Of a stretch of DNA of 64,000 nt, positions 8,928-17,754 are shown piece after piece. The stretch is from Rhodocyclus tenuis (GTDB lineage: Bacteria > Pseudomonadota > Gammaproteobacteria > Burkholderiales > Rhodocyclaceae), in assembly GCF_014197755.1 (NCBI RefSeq), contig NZ_JACIGE010000001.1, positions 1-64,000 on the forward strand. Direction: 5' to 3'. Below the pieces are notes generated by a model that ran no database searches, had not been told where the DNA came from, and saw only the letters and a list, made by a program, of their open reading frames with translations. Position 1 is the first letter of the stretch. Each line of letters begins with the position of its first letter. Both the position numbers and the translations under genes were made by a program.

Positions 8928-10034
8928 ATGAATCTGCTTCGCCTTCTGGCGGCATTGGCTATTGCCGTCACCGGTTTTCCGGTCCAGGCCCAGAACATCT
9001 TGAGCGAGCTTAGCGGCTCCACCTATCGGGAAAAGACGGTGTACGCCGTCTATGACCTGCCGGGCAAGGACCTCAAGATCGATGTCATCGAAACCGCCGT
9101 ACTCGATGCCATTCATCTCTACGCTCGCGATGCCCAGGTACGTCAGGGCATCCCACCGTCGATCTTTCCCGACTATCCTGGTCAGATGACCTTAGGCCGA
9201 CGGTTGAGCGGCGGCCCCAAGCCTGACTGCGCCGGTGAGATGTTCTCCATCGAAGGCATTGACTCTTCAATGGCGAAGTACGGCGAGAAGACCTATCACC
9301 GGGTCTGCCTCTTCCCCCACGCCGCGGGATACCGTATCAACTACTTCGCTATCTACGGTCAGCAGTCTGGAGCCGGCAATTCCAATCCTAATGTGCTGGC
9401 AGCAATGCTTGGTCGGGCGATGGGCAGCGCCGTCGGCCTCGGTGACAGCAGCAGCGCCATCAACAAGCTACTGGTCCGCCTGGAAGGCAATCTGCAGGGG
9501 GCCGGCGTGGCCTTCAAACTGGTGCAGCTACACCCGAAGGATCTGGCCGGCAGAGTGGTCGTAGAGGATGACCTGCCTCGACCGAATGCCCAGACCGGAG
9601 TGGTAGCCCAGGCTCCCGCTGCACCGACGCCAATTCAGCCAACGACTGTGCAGCCTGCCCCGTCAGTGCCGGGACATCAGATCGACCCGAGAACCCTTCC
9701 CCCGGAGTTGGCTCAACTGCGGACGGCGCTGATGCAGCAGCGCGAAACTCGTCAGCAGTTGGCGGCGCAGCAAGCTGCTGCAGGTTCTAGCAGCAAGAAA
9801 CTCACCACCGCAGACGCACGCAAGGAGCTGACGGCCACGGGACTGCAATACTTCAACCAGGAGCAGTTCGTGGCGGCGATCCGCCGCGGCGATGCGCTTG
9901 CGGTAGAGCTCTTCATCATCGGTGCCGGCGTCGACCTGAATAGCGGGTCTCCGGGATCGACACCTTTGGCCGTTGCTGAGAGCAGCGGGCGGCAAGATAT
10001 CGTCGCTTTGCTGAAAAACAACGGGGCTCACTGA
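8928..10034 (+). CDS. Exported protein with C-terminal ankyrin-like repeat, function unknown
   Basis: The start at 8928 gives a clean signal peptide (MNLLRLLAALAIAVTGFPVQAQ), so the longer in-frame extension to 8811 is rejected. Mature protein about 345 residues. The N-terminal two thirds match no family I recognise. They are followed by a Pro/Ala/Gln-rich linker (about 225-300) and a C-terminal segment with ankyrin-type pattern (AIRRGDALAVELFIIGAGVDLN, then TPLAVAESSGRQDIVALLKNNG), about one and a half repeats. Its stop is one nt before the ATG of the next exported protein, so they form a two-gene operon. Periplasmic location is inferred from the signal peptide. Confidence 0.8.
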   Translation: MNLLRLLAALAIAVTGFPVQAQNILSELSGSTYREKTVYAVYDLPGKDLKIDVIETAVLDAIHLYARDAQVRQGIPPSIFPDYPGQMTLGRRLSGGPKPDCAGEMFSIEGIDSSMAKYGEKTYHRVCLFPHAAGYRINYFAIYGQQSGAGNSNPNVLAAMLGRAMGSAVGLGDSSSAINKLLVRLEGNLQGAGVAFKLVQLHPKDLAGRVVVEDDLPRPNAQTGVVAQAPAAPTPIQPTTVQPAPSVPGHQIDPRTLPPELAQLRTALMQQRETRQQLAAQQAAAGSSSKKLTTADARKELTATGLQYFNQEQFVAAIRRGDALAVELFIIGAGVDLNSGSPGSTPLAVAESSGRQDIVALLKNNGAH

Positions 10035-10035
10035 T

Positions 10036-10965
10036 ATGCGATACCTGGCCCAGTGGATCTTGTTCTGCGGGCTGGTGACCGGCTTACCAGCCTTGGCTCA
10101 GCAGGCAGCGCCGGTCTCAGGTTACCGTCCTGGTTCATCACTGAGAGCAGTTCCCGTCTATCTGCACAACGACGACGGGCGGTGGTCAGCCAGCTTGACA
10201 GGCGATCTCAAAGACGCGGCCACGGAGCTGGTTGAAATTGCATTGCCAAGTGGTTCCGTTCGAGCGCTGACCAAGCCACCACCTAGTGGTCGACGCCAAT
10301 GCCTGACCAAAATGAAAGACCGGAGCGAGTTCGGTTACCTGGAATGTAATTCCGCTTTCTACTCGGTCAACAAAGGTTCGGCAGCGGCGTCCACCCTGAT
10401 CCGGGGTGTCTTGACCCTTGGCATTTTGACTGCGGCGGATGCGGCGTCGGGCAATACGTCGTTCACCGTTTCCATTGATCAGCCCACGCTGGATAGCGCT
10501 GTCGCCGAATCCCGAGCAGTTGCCTTGGCAAAAGAATCGGCACCACTGCTCGAATATCGAAATCTGTACGCCAATGCCAGTACCCCGCTGCATCTACGCG
10601 CCTTCATCGCGACGTTCGAGGGGAGTTATGATCCAGAGTCGTTGGTAGCGCAGGCCAAGGAGAAACTGCCCGCCGCCATAGCCAGGGAAGAGACGCAGGT
10701 CCGACAGCAGGCGATGGAAGCGGCGACGCGAGCCGAAGTTCAGCGCCAGCAGGAAATCCGGCGCCAGGCAGAGGAGGATGCCTTGATAGCCTTTCGAGGC
10801 CGCCTACGGCCCGGTGATCGGGTTGCCGCCATGTGGCGAGATGGCCGCAACTTGCTCGTCGGAATGGTCGTCGAAATGAAGCCGCCCCTAGCCTATGTTC
10901 AGTGGGAAAACGCTACTCCAGCCATACAATGGATTCGTTTGGATAATCTACTGCCACCCAGGTAG
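10036..10965 (+). CDS. Exported hypothetical protein, second gene of pair
   Basis: A 309-residue protein with a signal peptide (cleavage likely after ALAQQ near residue 23). Middle part has a hydrophobic Gly/Ala stretch (about 118-145). Residues about 205-255 form a charged, Gln/Glu/Arg-rich coiled coil, and the C-terminal 50 residues have a beta-rich, Tudor/SH3-like look (GDRVAAMWRDGRNLLVGMVVE). Starts 1 nt after the stop of the ankyrin-like gene, so probably co-translated. I do not recognise the family. Confidence 0.78.
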   Translation: MRYLAQWILFCGLVTGLPALAQQAAPVSGYRPGSSLRAVPVYLHNDDGRWSASLTGDLKDAATELVEIALPSGSVRALTKPPPSGRRQCLTKMKDRSEFGYLECNSAFYSVNKGSAAASTLIRGVLTLGILTAADAASGNTSFTVSIDQPTLDSAVAESRAVALAKESAPLLEYRNLYANASTPLHLRAFIATFEGSYDPESLVAQAKEKLPAAIAREETQVRQQAMEAATRAEVQRQQEIRRQAEEDALIAFRGRLRPGDRVAAMWRDGRNLLVGMVVEMKPPLAYVQWENATPAIQWIRLDNLLPPR

Positions 10966-10978
10966 TAAGGAAGCATGG

Positions 10979-11143
10979 ATGAACATTGTCACCGAGATAA
11001 AACGATATTTCCGACCGCTGACCATTCATCCATGGAGCGCCGCCTGGCGGCTTCGGGACCACGGCTTTCGGGTCGCGCTCTCTGCTTGGATTATCGACAT
11101 CATTGAGATAGGCCACCACGGACGAGGGGGGGGGACGGGCTAA
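10979..11143 (+). CDS. Possible small gene ending at a nine-G tract
   Basis: A 54-residue frame preceded by AAGGAAGC, starting MNIVTEIKRYFRPLTIHPWS. It reads like a real protein until a run of nine G (11126-11134), then stops 8 nt later. With eight G the frame would instead continue to a stop at 11233. It may be a truncated gene, a slippage-prone switch, or chance. Nothing else is seen up to 11218. Confidence 0.35.
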   Translation: MNIVTEIKRYFRPLTIHPWSAAWRLRDHGFRVALSAWIIDIIEIGHHGRGGGTG

Positions 11144-11218
11144 ATTTCGTCGACGTCCGACACACCACCGTACTTCCCAAAGAGGTGCCATCGCCGATGG
11201 ACTGGCAATGACCGAAAC

Positions 11219-12019
11219 TCAATCGTTGCCGTAAGGATCCGCAATGATGAAGCGGAAGCCGATATTGTCGTTTGGCCAGAGGTCCAACATCCGCTTGGCT
11301 AGCGAAACTCCCTTCTCCGTTTCGTGCTCAGCCAGATAAGCCAACACCAGGCCATGTGCCAGGCGATGAAATGGTCGATTTGAAAGATGCGCGTAGGGCA
11401 TCAGCAACGCCTTGGTCTTGTGCTCGGCAGCACACTTGGCAATCATGTCAAAGATCAGCGCGACAAGCGGTTCTGCGAGACTGATGGCCTTTTTGTTCTG
11501 AGCGGTATGAACATAGGCACCAACTTGGAAGGCATATCCGTCGACGAAAGCCGGTTCCTGCTTAGTCAATTTCGCGGCAAGACGTAGAAGCTTGTTGATC
11601 GATTGCGGTGAGTAGTCGTCAAAGTCCCCCGTGAGCCCGCCTTCCATTTCGCAGGCCTCGTCAAATTCCTCGGCCACCTTGTACAGCGTGTCTTCCTCGG
11701 AGTATTCGGGAACAGGGAGGAGCAATTCGCCATAGGCCATCCTCTTGGGCTTCTTCGGGTTTCCATTCTGGTCGTACATCGTCCAGGACTCGACACCCTG
11801 ATACGAAACTTGCAATGCCCCCAGACCAATGGGGTCCTGGTGTACCTGATCAGCCCCCTTGTGAGCTTCCGACATTGCGTGAAAACTGGGATAGCCGTGG
11901 GTTCTGGCTACCAACTCCTGAAAATCAGCGAGCTTGCCCCCATCGGGGTGCTCTGCAATGAAGGCAGGGAGAAGACGGCGAAGGTTCTTCGCCTGCTTTT
12001 TTGCTTGTTCAATCGACAT
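11219..12019 (-). CDS. Hypothetical protein with glyoxalase-related N-terminal helix region and TPR-like C-terminus
   Basis: A 266-residue soluble protein (start MSIEQAKKQ chosen over an ATG four codons upstream). The N-terminal 60 residues (KQAKNLRRLLPAFI then ELVARTHGYPSFHAMSEAHK) resemble a short helical domain found at the N-terminus of some 'glyoxalase superfamily' hypothetical proteins. The C-terminus ends with SLAKRMLDLWPNDNIGFRF, typical of the last helices of TPR/ST7-like repeats (xLxLxPNDNxGxR). No catalytic residues are visible. It is flanked by unrelated island genes; its role is unknown. Confidence 0.72.
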   Translation of the reverse strand: MSIEQAKKQAKNLRRLLPAFIAEHPDGGKLADFQELVARTHGYPSFHAMSEAHKGADQVHQDPIGLGALQVSYQGVESWTMYDQNGNPKKPKRMAYGELLLPVPEYSEEDTLYKVAEEFDEACEMEGGLTGDFDDYSPQSINKLLRLAAKLTKQEPAFVDGYAFQVGAYVHTAQNKKAISLAEPLVALIFDMIAKCAAEHKTKALLMPYAHLSNRPFHRLAHGLVLAYLAEHETEKGVSLAKRMLDLWPNDNIGFRFIIADPYGND

Positions 12020-12274
12020 GATCCATTCCATAAACTATGGCGGTGACAAGGTAGTAAGCCCGCTTTCTACGCCACGTATAACGCCAAGGTTATGAACATG
12101 GAGAGAGGGAAATCATCGTTCCGGAACCCATCAGGTTTCGCCGTTGCGGGCGGCGGGCAGTCCGTATTGCCTTCATCCATTATGCGTACCCGGACTTGAG
12201 TGTCAAGTCAGGCGTGCTGGAGTCGTCGCATGAGATGTATCCGTTAAACACCGAGCTATAGCTGCCTCATTGAT

Positions 12275-12323
12275 CCGTAGTAACTACGGGCAATATTCCT
12301 GCTATACTCACCGTCGTTACTAC
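12275..12323 (+). promoter_or_regulatory. Operator-like inverted repeats around a -10 element
   Basis: CCGTAG-TAA-CTACGG (12275-12289) is a perfect interrupted palindrome. Its left half extends to GTAGTAAC (12277-12284), and an exact inverted copy, GTTACTAC, lies at 12316-12323. The -10-like TATACT sits between them near 12303. This arrangement suggests repression of the gene starting at 12339, perhaps by its own N-terminal DNA-binding segment. The gap 12020-12338 holds nothing else. Confidence 0.5.
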
Positions 12324-12338
12324 ACGGCGAGAATACCT

Positions 12339-13394
12339 ATGAGCACTCCGCAAAGCAGCACTCCCTATTCTCTGCGCTTGCCAACCAAGTTGTCACAGCT
12401 CATTGACCAGTTCGCCAAAAAGATCGGCAAACCTGCTCCTGATGCCGTTCGTGCCGGCATTGAGGCGGCATTTTCTAACGAGTATCGGATACTGGCACTC
12501 GATGCTGCTAACGCTGACCGAGCCGGCACACTACGTGCCCTGCGTGGTGCTGTAGCGGAGGCCAACCAACAGATCATGCTGCCGCTGCCAGTCTATTCTG
12601 GCCTCATGTACTTCCTGCATTGGGCGTATCTACGCGCAGGTGTCGGCGGCTACGCAAATCCGCGCTACGCCATTGCAATGCTGGACATCATTCGCGATCT
12701 GGTTGCGCTGGGAAAGAATTTTCGTTTCACGGACGGCCATCACCACACCTACAGCTGCTTAGGCATTAAAGAGGATGAAGGAATTGATGCCGGCATTCGA
12801 CGTATCAAGAAAGAGATTAAGCATGGTCTCGGCATGGGGTATGCAGAGATGCTGACGCGCCCCCTTGAGGCCATGGCTGATGATCTTCAATATCTTAATT
12901 CAGCCATGGTTGCTAGGGTATTTGCACCACATCTCAAAACCCTGCTCCCTGTTGCTGTACAGGGGGCAAATTTGGGAGTCGACGAGGATATCGTTCGGCG
13001 CGATATGGAAGGGCTCTTTCCAGAAACGGAGCAATTCAAGATCAACGATATGAATTGGAGGCTATACGGCAAAGAAATGGCACTGGTTGTGAGCGAAGGG
13101 CACCACACATACGCTTTCGGATCTGATGCACTTCTGAGTATCTATATGGCGATTGAGTGTGAAGCGCTCAATGACGTGCTGGCAATCAATGACGAAGCTC
13201 ATTTCTTTTCCCGCAGCAAGTTTGAGTTGGCCAGGATGGGCGATCACGTAGTTATGCACACTAACGGAGGCTACCGGCTCGGTCTCTCTGTACAGGAAGT
13301 ACGCGATCTGGTGGGCAACCTCGCAACCGCCTTCAAGAAACCCGCCTGGCGAACATTGGTTACACGCCACCGAGAGTTGAAAGGCGACATCTGA
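12339..13394 (+). CDS. Hypothetical protein with possible ribbon-helix-helix N-terminus
   Basis: A 351-residue protein; ATG at 12339 chosen because the upstream extension covers the predicted promoter. The first ~45 residues (YSLRLPTKLSQLIDQFAKKIGKPAPDAVRAGIEAAF) have the strand-helix-helix pattern of a ribbon-helix-helix DNA-binding domain. The remaining ~300 residues have no motif I recognise; a His-rich stretch (TDGHHHTYSCLG) lies about one third of the way in and a second His pair (EGHHTYAFG) near residue 253. Inverted repeats straddle its promoter, so autoregulation is plausible. The family is unidentified, and the codon use is AT-rich like the rest of the island. Confidence 0.72.
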   Translation: MSTPQSSTPYSLRLPTKLSQLIDQFAKKIGKPAPDAVRAGIEAAFSNEYRILALDAANADRAGTLRALRGAVAEANQQIMLPLPVYSGLMYFLHWAYLRAGVGGYANPRYAIAMLDIIRDLVALGKNFRFTDGHHHTYSCLGIKEDEGIDAGIRRIKKEIKHGLGMGYAEMLTRPLEAMADDLQYLNSAMVARVFAPHLKTLLPVAVQGANLGVDEDIVRRDMEGLFPETEQFKINDMNWRLYGKEMALVVSEGHHTYAFGSDALLSIYMAIECEALNDVLAINDEAHFFSRSKFELARMGDHVVMHTNGGYRLGLSVQEVRDLVGNLATAFKKPAWRTLVTRHRELKGDI

Positions 13395-13564
13395 GCCTGC
13401 ATTGATGAATGACGGCCATTTCGACAGCAATTCGACTTTCCATATGGGCGGCAACTAGGCCTCCGCAGCGGCAGAAACGCTGATTCCGAATATTGACGAC
13501 GACCGATCCCGTCTCAGGCAATACGGCCTTCACAATCTCTCTTTGATTGGATTCCACTAAATAA

Positions 13565-16084
13565 ATGACATCACCCACCCACTTTTCAGAGAAAAATCCG
13601 TCATCTCTACGAGACCCGAAAAAGGCGAAATTTTTTCCCAGAATATTAGCGGCCCAGCTTGGACGGGTGCTAGGTAAGTTACGACTACTTCATCCCGAAT
13701 CTTGGGAACAAGGCTATCGTTCGGGGGAGACACAGGGCGATGCGGCTGGATATATGCGGGGCCACCAAGAGGGGCACTCCAGCGGCTACAAAGAAGGGTT
13801 TGATGCAGGGCAGGTAGTCTTGGAAATCCGTGATCATCGGGCGGTCGATCGACCGGTGCCCGGCCTGGATGATGATCTGTTCGAGGACTGGCGATTGCCC
13901 ATCACGCCGCACCTTGAGGCCCGGATGCGGGCGGATGTGCTGAAAATCCTTCCTGCCCACAAACAGCCAACGCCCAGTCAGTGGGAAATGATTCTGAGTA
14001 AAACGCCTACCACTGTCGTCGTTGCGGGTGCTGGGTCGGGTAAGTCTACAACGCTGATTTTGCGAATCCTACTCTTGCATCATTACCTCGGGTTCGAACT
14101 GGATTCGCTAACAGTCGTAACCTTCACCAACATGTCTCGCTGGGATTTCATCGGGAAATTTCGGGACACGTTCCTCTTGTGGGGGCTCACCATTACGTCA
14201 GAGGAGGCGCGGACGCTAGTGCGCACCTTCCACTCCATGATCCTGAATTTTGCCCGTGCGGTGACCGGGAGTCAGGACATGAAGGCATTCGAATTTCTCG
14301 ATGGCAAGCAACTGTCGGCGGAACCAGATGACGTCGATATCAATCCGTTTGATTTCAGGATTGGCATGACCCAGAGAAGCCTGCTAAATAAATGCTACGA
14401 CGACCTTTGCTCCAACAATCCACGGTTCCGTGATCTGATGTTGGACTTACTAACCTCGACGCTCGAATTGAAGCACCTATCGGCAGATGACGACAAGGCA
14501 AAACGTCGGCATGCGATGATTGAGAACATTTCCGCGCGTGACGCCGAATGTACGGACATCACTGAAAAGGCATGGCTAACTGCTGGGCTATTGCCGCAGG
14601 CAGGTCTGATACTCAAACAGGAGACAATTCAAATAGAAGGACACCCATTCAGAATCAATGGGCGAATTCCGGAAAAGAAAGCTGTGCTCGTACTTGGAGC
14701 ACAGCAATATCCAGGGAGCGATTTCCGGCGAGCGGGATCCAAATTTCAACTGGCGCGGGAACTAAAAGCCAAGCAGAAACTATTTCAAACTTATTGCTAC
14801 GAGCGCGTCTTCTGGATCGAAAACGAAGATGAGCTGAAGAAGCTAATTGCATGCATCCGCCCAACCCCCGGTGCATCCCCGGGTTTTGATTACCAGATCG
14901 ATGGCGAACTCTCGGCGGAGCCCATTCTTGATTGTTTCGTCGGAGCAGCCGGATTCATCGAGAACTTGGCACTAGATGTCTCGAGGGCGGTCAATGCCAT
15001 GAAATTTCCAAAAGGTAGCCGAGATGCTCTGTTCTTTGAAGCACTGGGGTTGTTTTGGCCGCAATTCATGAGCCACCTCGAACAACAGCGGCCAAGGGTC
15101 ATGATGTTCAACCGCATGTTTGCCCTTTTCAACGAGTGCAATACCTCCACTTTCGAGCGGCTGCCTGCTTCCTTGTTAAGACCAATGTCGCACTTGATGA
15201 TCGATGAATTCCAGGATATCTCTCCCCAGATCGTATCCTGGGTCCGCGGGGCCCAACGCGAGATTAGACGCAGAGGGCGCGACTTACATGCAGGACGGGT
15301 AGCACAGTGGAGTTCGATGATCTGCGTCGGGGACGATTGGCAGTCCATCTATGGCTGGCGGGGGAGCGCCCCTAAATACTTTCTTGAATTTAAATCCGAG
15401 TTCAAGTCGCCAGCCACTTCAAATCTGATGCTTAGGGAAAACTACCGTAGTCATCAATACATCATTGATGCCGCCGAGCAAATCGTCAAAGGTATCCCAA
15501 CAGCACCAAACAAAGCCGCGACGTCTGCAGGGCCTGCCGCTAAAAACCCCATTCCGGTCAGTATTAGCTACCGTAATGATAAGTATCTAGCCGAGCGCGC
15601 CGAGGAGCATTATCGGGCAGGAGAATCAATCATGATTCTCTTCCGGCGAGGCGCCGAACGGGCGGTGGTCGAAAAGCTATTGAGGAATCTTCTCGCGGAG
15701 GATGAGAAGCAACCGAAAAAGCAGAGGCGAATTCAGCTTATGACGTTCCATAAATCTAAAGGACTAGAGGCCGATACGGTGTTTTTGCTGGGCGACTGCC
15801 TTTTTTTGACCAGCTCACCGTACAAAAATCAGGCCTACCGCGTGGCACAACTGGGCGCATCCGGCGACCCGCAGCCTTACGATACGTCCCAACGCGAAGA
15901 GATTCGGCGTCTAGCCTATGTGGCTATTACCCGTGCGGCTAAGCATTGTTATTGGTTTATCGATGAGCCCCCGCCAGAAAGCGGACCATCGAAACCCAAA
16001 GCATCCGACGGTATCCCTTCGAATGTTCCATTCTTTCACGATGCCCGTCGCTCAATGGAGAGGAGCCAAAGAAAAGCGAGATAG
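13565..16084 (+). CDS. UvrD/Rep-like superfamily 1 helicase with GxxxG-repeat N-terminus
   Basis: An 839-residue protein with the full set of SF1A helicase motifs: Walker A GAGSGKST near 155, motif Ia TFTNMSRWD, Walker B LMIDEFQD, motif III CVGDDWQSIYGWRG, motif IV RENYRSHQYI, motif V TFHKSKGLEADTVFLLGD and motif VI YVAITRAAKHCYW. It would unwind DNA using ATP. The N-terminus is unusual: residues 50-82 contain nine glycines at exact four-residue spacing, rich in His, Tyr and acidic residues between them. A long insert lies between motifs Ia and II. No partner nuclease is adjacent. Such stand-alone UvrD-like helicases occur in defence islands, but a defence role here is inference. Confidence 0.88.
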   Translation: MTSPTHFSEKNPSSLRDPKKAKFFPRILAAQLGRVLGKLRLLHPESWEQGYRSGETQGDAAGYMRGHQEGHSSGYKEGFDAGQVVLEIRDHRAVDRPVPGLDDDLFEDWRLPITPHLEARMRADVLKILPAHKQPTPSQWEMILSKTPTTVVVAGAGSGKSTTLILRILLLHHYLGFELDSLTVVTFTNMSRWDFIGKFRDTFLLWGLTITSEEARTLVRTFHSMILNFARAVTGSQDMKAFEFLDGKQLSAEPDDVDINPFDFRIGMTQRSLLNKCYDDLCSNNPRFRDLMLDLLTSTLELKHLSADDDKAKRRHAMIENISARDAECTDITEKAWLTAGLLPQAGLILKQETIQIEGHPFRINGRIPEKKAVLVLGAQQYPGSDFRRAGSKFQLARELKAKQKLFQTYCYERVFWIENEDELKKLIACIRPTPGASPGFDYQIDGELSAEPILDCFVGAAGFIENLALDVSRAVNAMKFPKGSRDALFFEALGLFWPQFMSHLEQQRPRVMMFNRMFALFNECNTSTFERLPASLLRPMSHLMIDEFQDISPQIVSWVRGAQREIRRRGRDLHAGRVAQWSSMICVGDDWQSIYGWRGSAPKYFLEFKSEFKSPATSNLMLRENYRSHQYIIDAAEQIVKGIPTAPNKAATSAGPAAKNPIPVSISYRNDKYLAERAEEHYRAGESIMILFRRGAERAVVEKLLRNLLAEDEKQPKKQRRIQLMTFHKSKGLEADTVFLLGDCLFLTSSPYKNQAYRVAQLGASGDPQPYDTSQREEIRRLAYVAITRAAKHCYWFIDEPPPESGPSKPKASDGIPSNVPFFHDARRSMERSQRKAR

Positions 16085-16357
16085 AGTTTCCCTTGCCACC
16101 TCGGAGGCTTCGAGGAAGTTATCGAAAACACCAAGACAAAGATAGGCAGTACCGTAGCCGTAACCGACAACCCATTGGGTTGATGTTACGCCATCAATAT
16201 AGAGATCGTTGTCTTGTTGATCGACGTCTAGGCACAAGATAGAAGTGCCGTTATGGCTAATTTCCCCTAGCCAAGAGACGTCAGTCTCTACTGGTATTTT
16301 GGCTGAATTTTTTGCGGGATCGACCTTGTAATCGTCGGCGAAACCGGTCAGTTTCAT
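16052..16357 (-). CDS. Small hypothetical protein
   Basis: A 101-residue protein starting MKLTGFADDYKVDP with GGAG 8 nt upstream. The N-terminal ~75 residues look beta-rich (WLGEISHNGTSILCLDVDQQDNDLYIDGV). The last 30 form a helix. Its 3' end overlaps the last 33 nt of the helicase gene on the opposite strand. No family recognised. Confidence 0.6.
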   Translation of the reverse strand: MKLTGFADDYKVDPAKNSAKIPVETDVSWLGEISHNGTSILCLDVDQQDNDLYIDGVTSTQWVVGYGYGTAYLCLGVFDNFLEASEVARETLSRFSLAPLH

Positions 16358-16384
16358 ATACCTATCTCCGAAAAGTAGTTTTGG

Positions 16385-16426
16385 AACAAAAGAAAAGGGG
16401 TGTTGGCCAGATTGACCAACGCCCCT
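16385..16426 (-). terminator. Hairpin followed by T-rich tract on minus strand
   Basis: On the minus strand, AAGGGG-CGTTGG pairs with CCAACA-CCCCTT (one G.T-type mismatch, 16395-16426) and is followed by TTTTCTTTTG. It has the form of an intrinsic terminator just upstream of the small gene at 16052-16357, so it may insulate that gene or act as a leader attenuator. The rest of 16427-16739 shows no gene. Confidence 0.5.
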
Positions 16427-16739
16427 TCAGCGCTGCCCTAATTGAAAAATCAACAGGAATACCGGAAATTTGAATTTTTGGTAGTCAATGCCTCCCAGAT
16501 TGACATCAACTTATCGTCATTGCGACCAATTCCCCTGCAACCAGGTGCCATCGGAACCTGTTGGGGAGTTAGAGGCCAACATGCCTGCTCGCCACTTGAA
16601 TAGGATGAGAAGAGTTTTCTCGATATCCGCTTTCACAGGCATTGAGAGAAGTCCAGTCGGAGACTGGCTAGCCCCCTGAACATACAACAGAGCCAGTCAT
16701 AACCACCTGACTAGATGAGTTTTATGCATCAGATACATA

Positions 16740-17514
16740 ATTGCGGCTAACGCCACCGAGCTTCAGGATATCTTGAACCTGACTGCGGGCTGGTCTGGCC
16801 AGTTGTGGCCCAATGGTCATGGGCAGCGGTACTGTGTGAAAGCGTTGTCGGACCTCTCCGCATATGGGAGGACCGTCGATCAGCAGGCCTTCGTCCGCCA
16901 ACTCACGAACACCGTCAAGAACAGGGGGGCCGCCTCAGTGCCTTGTTGGCACTGACGGCGAGGTCATTGCTTATCGAAGGTACTGATCAAGTCACGAATC
17001 TTATCTGGGGCGTCTATCCGTCCTCGAGCAGCGCGAACGACGATATCGATGTGCTGTGTGACTTTACCCATAGGCTACGAACGACCGTCTCTCGCGTGGC
17101 GTATGCGAAATGCAACGCTCCTCTATTTATCTGACACACGCCATCTACCAAGCGATCACGTGCTGGTGGCTCTGTCGACCGCACCGATCCGAGCGGGCAG
17201 ATCGTCAGCCTTCACTTGAATCCCGAGTATAGGAACAACATTTCGGGAAGGCATGTCATCGCGGTAGATGACTGCGCTACGTACAGCGTGTCGTTCGGAG
17301 TGGCAGCAGCCTCTTTTAACGACGCCGGTGCCGCCTCGGTCAAGGGTGTCGCTCTTGGTAAGTTCGGAAATGCGCTGCGATACTACGACATCAACATCCT
17401 CACGCCCCCTTTGCGCCGGTTGCTGAAAATGGTTTCGAGGTCGCGACTAATGCTGTGAGGCAGGAGCAGACGAACTCCGTGAGCCAGGCGGCACTCAGCT
17501 CGTTGCTTCCGTAA
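16740..17514 (+). pseudogene. Broken phosphoribosyltransferase gene (two frameshifts and one stop)
   Basis: Conceptual translation across three lesions gives one continuous protein. It starts LTAGWSGQLWPNGHGQRYCV (16773 on), changes frame near 16925, and continues through ALLALTARSLLIEGTD and NLIWGVYPSSSS. It then meets an in-frame TGA at 17132-17134 and resumes in the same frame through QIVSLHLNPEYRNNISGRH. The PRPP-loop region is VIAVDDCATYSVSFGVAAA (17250-17306). A further frame change at the C-run near 17405 leads to FAPVAENGFEV and the stop at 17512-17514. The VDDxxT-GxS-like loop is typical of phosphoribosyltransferases. Three independent lesions make a living gene unlikely. Family assignment is by motif only. 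Confidence 0.72.
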
Positions 17515-17754
17515 TATCTGGTTTGAGCCAACTGCCTTCGTTTTGGTTGTACGGCTAACCATTGGAGTAGCAATTCGATAGAGCCGGGCGACGCCTTTGT
17601 TCCCTGATATGTCCAATCTCCGCCGTGGATCGCCACATGTGATTTGTCGCTAGACGGGGATAACAGCGGTCAATCCTTATCGGATCCCGACGGAACGGGA
17701 AAGAAGCGCGCATTACCGTGAGATCGACCCGCACTCGGACAAAACTGCTACTGG

